From positions 36,095,501 through 36,159,500 of the forward strand of contig OY754465.1 in NCBI GenBank assembly GCA_963575645.1: DNA of 64,000 nucleotides, read 5' to 3'. Source of the DNA: Xanthostigma xanthostigma. Taxonomy: Eukaryota; Arthropoda; Insecta; Raphidioptera; Raphidiidae. Both the position numbers and the translations under genes were made by a program. Below the pieces are notes generated by a model, which did no database searches, was not told the origin of the DNA, and was given only the letters and a program-made list of their open reading frames with translations. Positions within the stretch are counted from its first letter, which is position 1. Each line of letters starts with the position of its first letter. Shown here one piece after another: positions 35,214 to 48,057 of this stretch.

Positions 35214-36585
35214 CAGTAGCTGCACTTGTTTTGTAATTTTTGAATTATAGAGACTCTAAACAAGTACATGCAAATATATAAAATAAAAGAATGTTTGACG
35301 GGATTTTAATTTGATGAAATATCAAATAATGTTTGTATAAACTTTGTAAACTGTGTGCGTGAAAAACCGTTGATTTCATCGTTTTATGTAAAAAAAAAGA
35401 ATAATTAATACTTTTGTTGTAGGAATTGATATTAAGCATTTACGAAGACACCAAATCGTCGTAACTTTGAAAGCTTTCAAACTTATTTTACAGTAACTAG
35501 CATTTAAATGAAAAATTCACACATATGACATAGCTCATATGAATGAATATTAGATTTGAAATATTTGTCAACTTATGCCTGTGCCGACTGTGGGCTGGTC
35601 AGGGTTCACCTTTGATATATTTTAGACAGCTAATAGCTCTGTTCATACAACGATCCCAAACTGTCCTTAAACTTACGATGTATGTGAACGTCTTTGCAAT
35701 AGCTGCAGTCTCGTTTGCTTACTCACGAAATGGTATGGGAAAAAATCCGTGCCCCGAAGTCCCGCATCTTTCTTTTTTTTTTACCTCCAAACAATGAACA
35801 CAGACCTGTGTGTATACCTTGTTTCTGTTGGGAAAAAGGCTAAAAGGTATGCCTTAGTCCAGATATCGGCAACCTTTTTTGGCTTCGGGTCAAAATCATC
35901 CAAAATATGACTATGAAAACCGTTTGAGTAATGGGTATACTCATTTTAAAACAGCTCATTAATTAATATTAAAGTCTAAACATAGAAAAACAAAATGTTA
36001 TTCTCAAATGGGTCACTTGGTGACCTGTGGCTCATAGGTTGCTGATGCCTACCTTAGTCGGTTAATTTTCGTAAATGCTTAATATTAGAATTAATCTTTG
36101 AATTTTCAGTTAAATAGAAATTGTGTACTTTTAATGTGGATTTGTAATGCAATTTTTAAGGATTTTCTTTTTGACTTTTAGATTATTGTGCTTTATTTTA
36201 AAGCAGTTAGCATTATGGAATTGTCTTTCTGCACTAAAAATGATAAAATTGTTTGTTTAATACGTACTTCTTATTTTTAAATTTTATGAAAGTTTCCGCA
36301 ATATACTTTTATTACTTTTGTCTGGATTTTTGTGTGAATTTGTTTATAATTATTTAATTTAAAAACAGAAATTCAGAATAATGCTAATTCGGTATTTATA
36401 CAAAAATTAAAATGGATTAATTGTTTTCTTTTTCTACAGTACATCTTTGTATTTGACAGTCAATTTAATTAAATTAGATTAACTAATTAGTTCGTAACTA
36501 AAGTTTGATGTTTTAGTTGTTGAAAAATTAACATTTAATAAAAAAAACTTTGCAAATAAAAAACTTGTGGTGTATAATTTACTAG
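35214..36585. other. ALYREF 3' flank without recognised elements
   Basis: It contains the ALYREF 3' UTR (AAAATAAAAG near 35280). Beyond that it is AT-rich, with no gene or clear repeat. Confidence 0.5.
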
Positions 36586-36589
36586 TAAC

Positions 36590-39500
36590 AAAATAGTGGC
36601 GTGTGTGAGTCGGAAAAAAACTCGAAAAATGTAAATAATTTGAGCCTGAACGAGATTACCTCCTCCCCCCGTTTTCGGGGATGCTGAACACGGTGGTGAT
36701 ATTAAAATTTCCCTTTGGGGTTGCGCAACCCTCCAAAACGGCCAAAAACCACCCCCGAATGGGGGCATTACATTACATTATTTTCTTTACGAAAAAAGTG
36801 TTTTTTCCCTGTTTTTAAGGATGCTGAGCACGGTGGTGATGTCGAAAATTGCCGCTGACTCTCACCAACCCCTTCACCGGCCAAATCTCAGCCCCAAAAC
36901 ACGGGGGATTTTTTTAACTTCCCGCTTAAAAAAAAATTTTTTTTTTTTCAAAAATCGGGAAGTTATTGGTTTCACCCCGATTTTCGAAAATCGAGTTTTC
37001 GCCAAATCTCGACGTTTTGAGGTCCTAGGAAGCTATTGAAACTATTTTAGCGATGATGTCCGTAGGGCTGTATGTGTGTGTGTATGTATGTATGTATGTA
37101 AACCTTGTATATCTTTTGAACGAAGTGTCTGACTGAAACGCGGTTTGCGGCATCTGACGTGATCTTGGTGAATTTAGACTTCCTGAAAATTTGAAACGAT
37201 TCGGCCCAAAAAATTTTGAGAAATCTTAAAAAAACAAGTTTCAAAAAATTTGTTTTTGTAAAATATTTTCTAAACTACTAAACCGATTAATTCCAAAATC
37301 TAATCAGCTCTTCTCCTTAACAAACTGCGTCGATCGACGCAAACTGCGTCAAAATCGGCTCATTTGTTCACGAGATACCGTGAACGAAAAAATCGTAAAA
37401 AAGTGTTTTTTTAAAATGACTTAAAATTGTTATCAGATCGATTTTTTTGTAATAAATTACTTTCTTAGGCTAAAAAAACTGCGTCGATCGCCGCAAACTA
37501 GATCAAAATTGGTTCATTTGTTCATGAGATAACGTGAACGAGAAATTAGGAAAAAAGTAATTTTTTATAATTACTCGTAAAATTCTTATCAAATCGATTT
37601 TTAACTTCCCGCTTTAAAAAAAAAAAAAAATTTTTTTTTTTTTCAAAAATCGGGAAGTTATTGGTTTCACCCCGATTTTCGAAAATCGAGTTTTCGCCAG
37701 ATCTCGACGTTTTGAGGTCCTAGGAAGCTATTAAAACTATTTTGGCGATGATGTCCGTAGGGCTCATGTATGTGTGTGTGTATGTATGTATGTATGTAAA
37801 CCTTTTATATCTTTTGAACGGAGTGTCCGATTGAAACGCGGTTGGCGGCATCTGACGTGATCTTGGTGAATTTAGACTTCCTGAAAATTTGAAACGATTC
37901 GGCCCAAAAAATTTTGAGAAATCTTAAAAAAACAAGTTTCAAAAATTTTTTTAAATTTGTTTTTGTAAAATATTTTCTAAACTACTAAACCGAATAATTC
38001 CAAAATCTAATCAGCTCTTCTCCTTAACAAACTGCGTCGATTTTCGCAAACCGCATCAAAATCGGTTCATTTGTTCACGAGATACCGTGAACGAAAAAAT
38101 CGTAAAAAAGTGTTTTTTTAAAATGATTCTTAAAATTGTTATCAGATCGATTTTTTTGTAATAAATTACTTTCTTAGGCTAAAAAAACTGCGTCGATCGC
38201 CGCAAACCAGATCAAAATTGGTTCATTTGTTCATGAGATAACGTGAACGAAAAATTAGGAGAAAAGTAATTTTTTATAATTACTCGTAAAATTCTTATCA
38301 AATCGATTTTTTTGTAATAATTTACTTTCTTAGGTTAAAAAAACTGCGTTGATCGCCGCAAACCAGATCAAAATTGGTTCATTTGTTCATGAGATAACGT
38401 GAACGAAAAATTAGGAAAAAAGTAATTTTTTATAATTACTCGTAAAATTCTTATCAAATCGGTTTTTTTGTAATAATTTACTTTCTTAGGTTAAAAAAAC
38501 TGCGTCGATCGACGCAAACCGCGTCAAAATCGGCTCATTTGTTCACGAGATATCGTGAACGAAAAATTTGTAAAAAAGTGTTTTTTTTAAATTGCTCGTA
38601 AAATTCATATGAGATCGATTTTTATGTAATAAATTACTTTTTTAGGATAAAAAATTGAGTCGGCTGCCGCAAATCGCATCAAAATCGGTTCATTTGTTCA
38701 TGAGATATAGTGAACGAAAATTTCGTAACAAAGTGTTTTTTTTTTTGAGCTCGAAGAGCTAAAAAATAAACTTCTTGCTATATTTTATATATTTTTGAGC
38801 GTTTTGAACTCGAAAATATCGGGAAGTTACAGGGATGGCCTGCAGGGTCAAGCTTCTTTTCAAATTTTTTTGTAAGAATTTACTTTCTTAGGTTAAAAAA
38901 ACTGCGTCGATCGCCGCAAACCGCATCAAAATCGGCTCATTTGTTCACGAGATATCGTGAACGAAAAATTTGTAAAAAAGTGTTTTTTTTAAATTGCTCG
39001 TAAAATTCCTATGAGATCGATTTTTCTGTAATAAATAACTTTTTTAGGTTAAAAAATTGCGTCGACTGCCGCAAATCGCATCAAAATCGGTTCATTTGTT
39101 CATGAGATATCGTAAACAAAAATTTCGTAACAAAGTGTTTCTTTTTTTGAGCTCGATGAGCTAAAAAATAAACTTCTTGCTATATTTTATATTTTTTTGA
39201 GCGTTTTGAACTCGAAAATAGCGGGAAGTTACAGGGATGGCCTGCAGGGTCAAACTTCTTTTCAAATTTTTTTCATATCGCTGACAGAATTGGATTATTT
39301 TTCCGTTTGAAACCAAACTTTGGGAGGTTGTTTGGTATGCAAGAGCCCTATTGTTGGGAAAAATCAGCGCATGCGCAGAAGAGATATATGCTATAACACC
39401 ACCACCGCGCTCAGCATCCTAAAAAACAGAGAAACAAATTTTTTTCCGGAAAGAAAATAATGTAATGCCCGTTTAACCCCGTTTGGGGGTGGTTTTTGGC

Positions 39501-39625
39501 CGTTTTGGGGGGCTGCGCAATCCCAATCACCACTTTGTTCAGCGTCCTCGAAAACGGGAGAGAAGGTAATCTCATTTCGGCTCAAAATATTTACGTGTTC
39601 GTCCAACTCGCACACACCACTAAAA
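36590..39625. mobile_element. 3-kb element with about 230-bp terminal inverted repeats and satellite interior
   Basis: The left end (GTGGCGTGTGTGAG, then GGATGCTGAACACGGTGGTG) is mirrored at the right (GCTCAGCATCC, CTCGCACACACCAC). The interior 36915-39252 is tandemly repeated. No transposase frame is seen. Confidence 0.7.
36915..39252. repeat. Two-level satellite inside the 3-kb element
   Basis: Small units of about 155-160 bp contain GCGTCGATCGCCGCAAAC and ATTTGTTCATGAGATA. A larger block of about 690 bp, starting AACTTCCCGCTT and containing CGGGAAGTTATTGGTTTCAC, is present twice (about 36918 and 37608). The phrase GGGAAGTTACAGGGATGGCC occurs at about 38820 and 39222. Confidence 0.8.
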
Positions 39626-39629
39626 TGTC

Positions 39630-40110
39630 GGATGCATAGATTATTAGGTCTGCTGATACCTGGATAAACGTGCGGTCTATAAATGAGATTTAATATGACC
39701 ACTGATCTCTAATAGATAGATTATGGATAGTCGACGACTTCAGCCGACCACAACTCAAGATTGAGAGTAACACAAGCATGTTCCTTTACAATGAGTTTTC
39801 ATAAGCGATCACGCCCTAAGCTTCTACATCCTCCAAGTTACGTTCCGAACGCCTAACCATTACTATTTTTACCCGACTGCAGAATAATGTTTTTTGAGTG
39901 TGGGTATGTATGTCTCTTTGGCTCGCTCTGTAACATATGAGGTGTCCATACATTTCACTTAATTATTGGAGTGACAATATTTTAATATGACGCTGCGAAT
40001 CAAAAAAGAGATGGGGAATAAACAAAAGATTTTCTAAAAAAACGAAATCCGATTGCACAAAAATGAAACTGCAGTTAAAACCATTTACAACATTGTTTAG
40101 GCCATAAATT
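39630..40110. other. Spacer without recognised features
   Basis: I see nothing coding or repeated here. Confidence 0.4.
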
Positions 40111-40112
40111 TA

Positions 40113-40501
40113 ATAATTTACTATATGAATATGTCTATCTAATCAATGTGCGGTGAGCGAAGGCAACAAAGCGTATCAAAACATATCTGCGTTTCTTTCT
40201 TCAATGTAATTCCGTGATTTCTCCGATTATAGGATTGGTTGATGTACTTTCATTCAATCTGAATAAAGTATCTCTGTTTCAAAAACTTTGTCTTTTTCTA
40301 TGACGTTAACATGGGCGTACGCAGCTTTTGGCCCAGGAGGGGAGCAAATTAGAAATGTTTTAAGCCCGGTCCCCTGTGCTTGTTTTGCCCTCCTAAATAT
40401 GCCAGTGCTTACAGCGTAAAAAAAAGACATATATGTTTGCACCCTAATGGTTCGATTGCGATTTTATTCCTATGCTCAGTATAGAATAAAAGTATATGGT
40501 T
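40113..40501. mobile_element. Dispersed repeat of about 390 bp, copy 1
   Basis: It is the inverted partner of 58075-58463, sharing TGACGTTAACATGGGCGTAC and AATGTGCGGTGAG. One end carries TATTCCTATGCTCAGTATAG. No coding capacity. Confidence 0.7.
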
Positions 40502-41678
40502 TAGGGATATACTTTTAATCTATACTGAGCCTAGGAATAAATCGTCTCCGGTGGAAACTAAGCTACGGTTAAAGATATAAGAAAACGCGTCCATTACTTT
40601 CATTTCATTATACAAAATACGAAATTATTATTAAACGGTTTTGTTAATATAAGTAAAAGTCTGTCAATTCGCTGATTTCCGGATTAATTTTTATTTCTGT
40701 TACAAAGAGTGTAATAATCTGATTATCGTTGAATATTTATAAATATCAACGACAGATCATTGATAAATACTAAATACAAAATTTATATTTTGGTTATTAT
40801 TTTTCTTTTAATTTTTTAAATAATAGTTAGCGAGTGTTTGTTACGCACATTCGAATAAAAAAGTTAATGCTCTTTTTTGTTGATCGATAATATTTAAAAA
40901 TGTCATTAAGTAAGTACTTTATGTTCATTTAAAATAAATAAAGACAAATTATTATTCTTTCAAAACAATGTTAACAAGTAGAAAACCATTCCTCTTCTTT
41001 TTAAAATAATACATACATAAAGTTTTCACAGTGACCATGGTGTCCGGTATTTTTTTCTAGGGTATCTGGCAACTCTGGTCTGGACTATAATTACACCAAT
41101 GAATAAATAAACTAAAGTCACCCGACTTATAAATAATAATTCAGTGGTGACATACAGTCTAAAGCAATAAGTGTAATGTCCGTAATTTTTGCGGTTCTAG
41201 TTTTCAAAATACTATCAGTAATCAGGACAAGCCGTCACCTATCTCTGAAACCTGCCGTAAAATCGAGGACATGTGCGTCAAGTTGGATGGGACACCCCTT
41301 AAAAACAAATTTTTTTTACGCCAATCGTTAGTGCCGGAAAATTGTGATCGAGGACTACCTATGTTAAAGTTAAGTGGTAGAAACAGCAAAAATTATTCTA
41401 ATTGGAGAGAGCATGTTTTCTCTCCACAAAAGATGTATTTTCTTAATATTTAAAAAAAGAAACAAGCGATTATTTTTATTAATATAAAACTTTATTTTGT
41501 CATGAAGCACTACTTACACATTCACACCATAAATATGTTAAAAAACTAAATTAATTATTTTTGTGTCATAAATTCTAAATTAGCAGTTACGTTACATTAA
41601 CTTAATTTAAACTTTAGTATCATCTTTCATAATAATAATACATAAAGTAAGACATTGCACATCTAAATATAATATTAT
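40502..41678. other. Spacer without recognised genes
   Basis: A short inverted motif (TATACTGAGC at about 40520) pairs with the end of the neighbouring repeat. Otherwise the stretch is AT-rich with nothing supportable. Confidence 0.4.
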
Positions 41679-42875
41679 ATCGTCGGTGCTACCGAAACAC
41701 TGCTGAATATTACTCTGCAATACCGCGCAATTTAAACACAACAAAATATTTGGGTGAACTGTATGAAATGTCCTCTGGTTGGCTAATTCAAACTGGTCGA
41801 AATTCACTATACGCCAATGAGGTCATAGATCACGTCGCGCTTGCGCAATCTTGCTAATTGCGGTATTGCAGAGTGACATTACGCGGTTTTGCCATGGACA
41901 TAGGAATATATAGGGACGGAGCATGAACTGAGGTTTTAGACGAGGGGGGTGAAGCCGATTTGCGGGACGCGACGAGGTAACGGGTGCCAGCTTTTGATTG
42001 GCCGACGCACTGCGTACGCTCAGCGCGGGTAAACATCAAAATAATAGTAAAAGAAGTTTTTTTTTAATTTGTTGTAAACATTCATTAAAATACATTTTTT
42101 ATTAAAGTAAAGCACCGATGAATGTAGTTATAGTACTGTAACATTAAAAATTTTTATTAATTAATATTAGAAAATATGATTTTTAGCATCGAATGCATGG
42201 AGCCAAATGGGGAATTTGATTTTTGATAAATAATAATTATTTATAATTATCCTTGTGAAAAAATGCAGTAATCTTTTTTGTGCGGAATGAAACACAATGA
42301 GTACGGTTTGCGCTAAACTTAGTTGTTAAAAAATGTTTTTGAAAAATTATGGTTTATGTTTCATCAATCATCAAGTTTGAAAAAGGTTACTAATATTTGT
42401 CACAATGTGATAATGGACCTAACCTTTTGAGAAGTTTGTTTATGGCAGAGGTCTCCAAACTTTTTAACATTTGGCAACAATTTAGTTAGGTTTAATCTCA
42501 AGTCTCCTTGGTTAACGATGTCCAGTTTGTTTCTTTTTTTGTTAGGAGATTCACTATCGTTGACCCCCATTTTCATTTCATGGACCCCCAATTTTTTTCC
42601 CGCTGACAAGGAGCCCTTGCAAGTTGTCGTCTACCCCTGGGAATCGATATAGACCACTTTGGGAATCACTGGTTTATGGCCATGGACATGTTTATGACAT
42701 GGAATTTGGTGTACTGAGCATGCGCAAACTTATAACGCACGCGCAGAACCATCAGCCAATAGAAAACTGGTACCAATTTTACCTCGTCCCCGTCCCTGAG
42801 TGGCTTCCCCCCCGCAGCATCATGCTCTGTCCCTATATTCCTATGTCCATGGGTTTTGCAGTATTACTGATGATG
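41679..42875. mobile_element. MITE with GTCAGTGATAC-type ends, split by a hAT insertion
   Basis: The left end CGTCGGTGCTACCG and the right end GTATTACTGATGATG are the degraded ends of the family seen intact at 54605-54892 (shared ATTACTCTGCAATACCGC). The element is interrupted at 41893-42851. Confidence 0.7.
41893..42851. mobile_element. hAT-like element, 959 bp, perfect 8-bp target duplication
   Basis: The ends CATGGACATAGGAATATA and TATATTCCTATGTCCATG are perfect inverted repeats. GGTTTTGC flanks both sides (41885-41892 and 42852-42859). The inverted arms continue imperfectly for about 150 bp. No transposase was found. Confidence 0.9.
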
Positions 42876-43253
42876 TGTACGCATTTTCATAGATTTCATA
42901 TTGGAAATTATTTCACTATTTCGTTTTGTACCATTTTGATAATATATTATATAATGAAATGATATTAACATAGTAAAACCAGTAGTTTCACTATTGCGGG
43001 AACCTTAAATTTTTTTGTTCTTGATCACGTGACTTCGCTATTATTGGGCATGCAATTTAGTATTATTCACTGCGAACACATCTGCTTCCATTGCAATACT
43101 ACACATAATTGGCGGCACCCTTGAACATAACGATGCGCTAAAGGATCTGCGCAAACATGCGAAATCGCTGGAGTGATCAAACTGCTGATTATACTGTTCT
43201 ATTAATTCAGGAAGTGTGATTATATACAGTAGTGTAGTATCTCATTAATGTTA

Positions 43254-43539
43254 AGGCCGCTGCACACGAGACTAGAAACGCTGCAAGGAGTTCTGCTAGC
43301 CGGTAGGTTGGGTACGAGGCTGGAAATGACGTCACTGAGGGCTGGCCTGCTAGCTCACAAGATAAGTTTTAAAATTAGAACCAATTAGAAATCAGTATCT
43401 TGTCACGTGGGAACTTGAACAAACGTCCACAAACCAACATGGCGTCATTCTGCTCAAAAACAGACAACAGACACGTTTTACTCTGTGTTTAATCTAGCAA
43501 GGAATCTAGCAGCGTTTCTAGCCCCCTGTGCATTGGCCT
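43254..43539. mobile_element. PIF/Harbinger-like MITE, 286 bp
   Basis: It begins AGGCCGCTGCACACGAGACT and has degraded complementary right-end text, flanked by TTA at 43251-43253 and 43540-43542. Same family as 10760-11162. Confidence 0.75.
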
Positions 43540-43542
43540 TTA

Positions 43543-44892
43543 AGTCAGCGCTTTTAGCACTATTTCTCCTGGGCCTTAACTTTTACAAGTCTCCACTCCA
43601 CATGCCATGCTATGAGAAGACTGAAAATTACCTAGACCTTGGATTAAGAAATAAAGAGTCAACGTTTCAACTCAACCAGCTCTGTAGGCGCAAATGAGAC
43701 GAGCATGTAAAGTAAAATTTACCAATTTGCACACGTTTTGTAGTGTCCCAAAAATCTTTTTTGGTAAAATAAGGTCAATTTCAACCAAATTTAATACGAC
43801 GAATATAATCTTGCAACAGGGTAGAGCAATATGCAGTCCAGGCATTCTCCAACAATCATTTTTTCAGATCGATGGATTGAACGCAGAGAACCTAAACGGT
43901 AAAATCCAACCTTTTTTTGCTCACGGGACACACTGCTAATTCAAATAGCCCGTCAAAAAGTCAGCCATCAAATATAAAAATGGCGCTGCATAAATTGTTT
44001 CTACACTATAATCGCCATTAAATTCGGATCGATGTTTTTTTTGTATTCGATTTTCAGTGGTTTTTCTTCTTTAAAAATATAATTCAATAAAAAATAGTAT
44101 GTAATAAACTATTTCAGGAAGTTTAAAACACGAAATAATTCATTGATAATTTGACTTAATTAAGTACCTACTACACAATAATCTGAGTAGCAATGAAATT
44201 TTCTCTTTTTTTCATAACGTAAATATAATTATAAACATTGGCCACCTCAGAAAGAAGGTAATCTTTTCATATACAATGCTTTTAAAAATCTAACTGAGAA
44301 CCAATTCTAGTCAACTGCTGTTTTTGCCAGTTAGTTTTTACAGATCTTAATGGACAAGCAGCTGTCACCTGTGTATTATTATTCACATAAATACAGTTAT
44401 TACTATGTTTGAACAAAGCTATTATCTTCAGCAGACAAAAGTATTCTAAAATGTTCAAAAAAGTTTTGAATGACAACAGAATTTCCAATGACGAAATAAT
44501 ATATTTTGTAATTATCTATAATAATGCTAACTTATTTGTAACAATGAGTCACAAAAATTTTTCTCCTAAAATATCACTTTTTAACAAATGACTTGTTTTA
44601 TACAAATTGATTTAGTCAAGAAAATATCTGCTTTATATTGGGATCTGACACAATCTTTATAAAGTCTGGTGAAAAAATTTTAACTTCTCTAAAGTGGTGT
44701 ATTTCTAAAAGTGGCAGATTATTGTTTTTGTAATGAATGTGACATTGTCTTGATTATTTCTTCAGAAACTATAATAAAATCTCTCATCTTCCAGAAATGT
44801 TTCGGCTTAATACCAATTTATACTTTGAATTTATTATTTTTGATATGATCTGATATTAAGAAATACGGAAAGAATTCATAATTTAAAGATAG
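43543..44892. other. Spacer without recognised features
   Basis: I see no gene and no clear repeat. Confidence 0.4.
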
Positions 44893-44900
44893 TTAAAAAC

Positions 44901-45736
44901 TAGGGATGCAACGATTACGATTGCGAATAATTCACGATTAATCGTAATCTCGTCAATGGTGCAACAGGCATGTGTTTGTGCGACTACAGCTGCTAAATGT
45001 ATTAGCACTTGTATCATACAAGTCCTAGTCTGTGAATTCGAAGACTGTTTTCTACAGCTGGGCTTATAGTCCAAGAACGATCTTTGTGAAATTGCTAAAA
45101 TCTCACACGGCTAAAAATTTGAGTGATTGTTCTTGGGGTTACAAGAAACTTTTCTGTAAAGAAGTGTACTCCGATGCGGTTACCCACCCCTTTCAACTTT
45201 GTTTTCTAATTATCTCACAAACAACGAGATATATGAAAAAAGGTTTACGTAAAAAATTGTTGATTTTTATATTTGCTACAAAAAAGTGCCATCTTACCCC
45301 TATCTGCAATAGTTTACCCGTAAACCGCCTCTAAAAGTGAAAAAATTGGAAATTATTTTTTTTTCCGGCAGATTCAGGTTTTTTGTGACATTTTGAAAAG
45401 AAAATACTCTTAGTATTTATAAAAGGCCAATGAAACCGATTAAGCCTGCAGAATTTGCAAAATTTATGCTTTCGAAATGAAAGTTTTCCTAATTTAAACG
45501 TGAATTAGGCTTTAATCATATGTACTGTTTTCTTTTTTTATTTTTCGTAGAATTGATTTGAGTTTTGGTTTAAATTTTTAAGAATTAATTTTTATATAGG
45601 TATTGATTTGTTAATTCTATAATGAATAAACAATAAAGTTTATTTCACATAACACCTTTAATTCATTTATAACCGTAATCGTATGAATATTGGTTTGTTA
45701 ATCGTAATCGTAAAAACAGGAATCATTGCATCACTA
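44901..45736. mobile_element. hAT-like element, 836 bp
   Basis: The ends TAGGGATGCAACGATTACGA and TGCATCACTA plus inner TAATCGTAATCGT form inverted repeats. The flanks TTAAAAAC and CTAAAAAC match at 7 of 8 positions. No intact transposase. Confidence 0.75.
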
Positions 45737-45802
45737 CTAAAAACAATTAAAAAATACATACACAAAAAAAATATTTTTCTATTTTCTGCTAATTCTCTCT
45801 TC

Positions 45803-46030
45803 ACTTGTGGTTGCTCGCAAGTTCTGAACTGTTAAAGCGTGTGTACTGTGTAGATAATCCACAACTGTGTTTGTTAGTCAAATTCTCGGACTATTTGAAC
45901 TTATACTAACAGGTGAAAGCTTCTCGCGGTTTTATAGAAGCTTAGAACTACTACACAGTCTCAGAATCTGACCAAAAAACAAGCAATTACTGTCAACACA
46001 CGGTTTAGCAGTTCAGAACTTTCCAACAAG
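45803..46030. repeat. Foldback with AAGTTCTGAACTG arms
   Basis: CAAGTTCTGAACTGTTAAAG is mirrored at the right by TTTAGCAGTTCAGAAC; an inner stem GTGAAAGCTTCT / AGAAGCTT also pairs. Confidence 0.6.
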
Positions 46031-46252
46031 CACACCTAATGCGAAATCCCTTTTAAATATATTTCTATATGCAGAGAACTTGTATTTTCATAATTTTTTT
46101 TCTGTATTTTTTCGGCATAAATGTCTCATATCTGCAATTCTTTCTCCTTTTCTGTAATTTCCGTAAAAAGGTTGCATGATTTGAAGAGAAAAAGAAAAAA
46201 GCGATCTTTTAAACTGATTATATTAATTTAATGTCGCCATATTGATTACGTC

Positions 46253-47727
46253 TAGTGTTGGGCGATTATGAATGATATAATCGAAATATTTTGATTATGG
46301 CCGAATAATCGATCATTCGATTATGGCAACCGAGATATCATTCGCTTGAATCGATTATGAAATATGAAATGGACATTAATCCCGACACAGTACTATTGCA
46401 AATCTTTGTTTAACGTCTGATTAGAACTCTTCAATAAATAATCCAAATCCGGATCGAAACGTTAATGTATTAATTATATTTTTTTGTTAATATATTGTCT
46501 GAAAAATTGGTCTATAATTTTATTTATTGAACAGTACTATTGCTATCTCGACTGTCGATTATGTGATATATCGATATATCATTCTGTTTCTGATTCTACA
46601 TGCACTGGGATGGAAAGTCTTTGCTAGCACTGGAGAGTGGGGGTGTTTCGATTGTACATACTTTGTTGTAGTATTAACTTATAGTTGAATAATTAAGTGA
46701 CGCGGTACTTGTATTAATTTAAATGATATTCGTAATCATGACATAAGAAACAATCGAGATATTAGACTAAAGAAATGCAGATTGAAAACGTCTCAGAAAA
46801 ATCCATCCTACTTTGGCAGTGTTTTATTTAATAAACTACCCTGAAATTCAGTGTAGTAAAGAATTTAAGTTCAAACTTAAATCAAATTCCTAAAAAATTG
46901 TTTTTATGACATTAAGGATTTTTTAAATTTCAATTTTAATGTTTAACTCATTATGTAAATTGACGATGTATCCATCTAGGGCATAGCAAATATATTTCTA
47001 TTTCTGTTCGATCATACCAGTGATTTCATTATTGTAATATTAACAAATCGAAATTGCAAAGTTAGAACATAATTCATAATCGATATTTTGAATGATCATT
47101 CGCTTATACTGTAAAAGTATATAAACGAAATTGATAATTGCAAAGTTTGCGCATCATTCATAATCGAGAATTCAAATGATCATTCGATTATAAAAACCGA
47201 ATACACCCATCCCCCGATTTACACGGTACTTGTTTTACACGTTTCGCTTTTACACGGTTTTCCAAATAAGTTTTTTTTTGTTTTTATCGCACTCTACTAA
47301 ATGCTACTGTGATTGAACACGTGCGCTGTGTACACATCTCACGGGGAATCCCAAGCTTATGTGCTGACTTGCTGCACACGCACACTATGTCTGTATTTCT
47401 TCGCATAAAATTTAAGTTTTATCTACGGAAAATGTATTGTAATTAAATAAAAAAACAGTGTTTCCGTAATATATTACATATTTTAACCTGTCAATGCATT
47501 TTATTTTTATTTCTGTGTACACCTAAAAATATTGAAAAAAATCACAACTGTTAAATAGCAAAATTATGCATTTTCTGCAAGCTTTTCGATTTACACGGTT
47601 TTGACTTGAAAATTTTTAATTTTCGATTTACACGTTTTTCTCAGGAACGTATCTACCGTGTAAATCGGGGGATAGGTGTATTTAGATTCATTCGATTATT
47701 GTAATATATCGATTATGCCCAACACTA
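46253..47727. mobile_element. hAT-like element, 1,475 bp, with a nested insertion
   Basis: The ends TAGTGTTGGGCGATTAT and ATTATGCCCAACACTA are inverted; the flanks ATTACGTC and ATTACGTG match at 7 of 8. TATCGATTAT-type motifs repeat inside. No transposase frame is seen. A second element lies at 47200-47683. Confidence 0.8.
47200..47683. mobile_element. Nested TIR element with CCCCGATTTACACGGTA ends
   Basis: CATCCCCCGATTTACACGGT at the left pairs with ACCGTGTAAATCGGGGGATA at the right. The motif CGATTTACACG repeats internally near 47590 and 47625. It sits inside the hAT-like element. Confidence 0.75.
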
Positions 47728-48057
47728 ATTACGTGCTAAGTAATCTCCTATATGTCAGATCCCAATATTGATTTTCTTCACTACATATTTTAAACAGTGA
47801 CAATCACATTTTCTAAACGAATATTTGCTTGCATTGCTAAACCAGCTTAATCAAGAAATTGAAATTTATTTTAGTGTGGTAATACTTCTATTAGCAATGT
47901 AAAAATTAAAAAGAGATTATAAAAAATGTGCCTTATCCTGAAATTTTTTATATCAAAAATTAAAGTTTAAAATTGAAAAATGTAAAATTTAATAAAACTT
48001 CAATCAATGGGACAAACTATTTTATAAAACGTAAAATGCATAATCAAATTAATCCAC

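Noticed and set aside
36915-39252. CRISPR-like array
   Set aside because: The repeats are long (about 157 bp), degenerate, contiguous and without spacers; the genome is eukaryotic.
39391-39702. Coding region on the minus strand
   Set aside because: It lies across the terminal inverted repeat of the 3-kb element and shows no protein-like composition.
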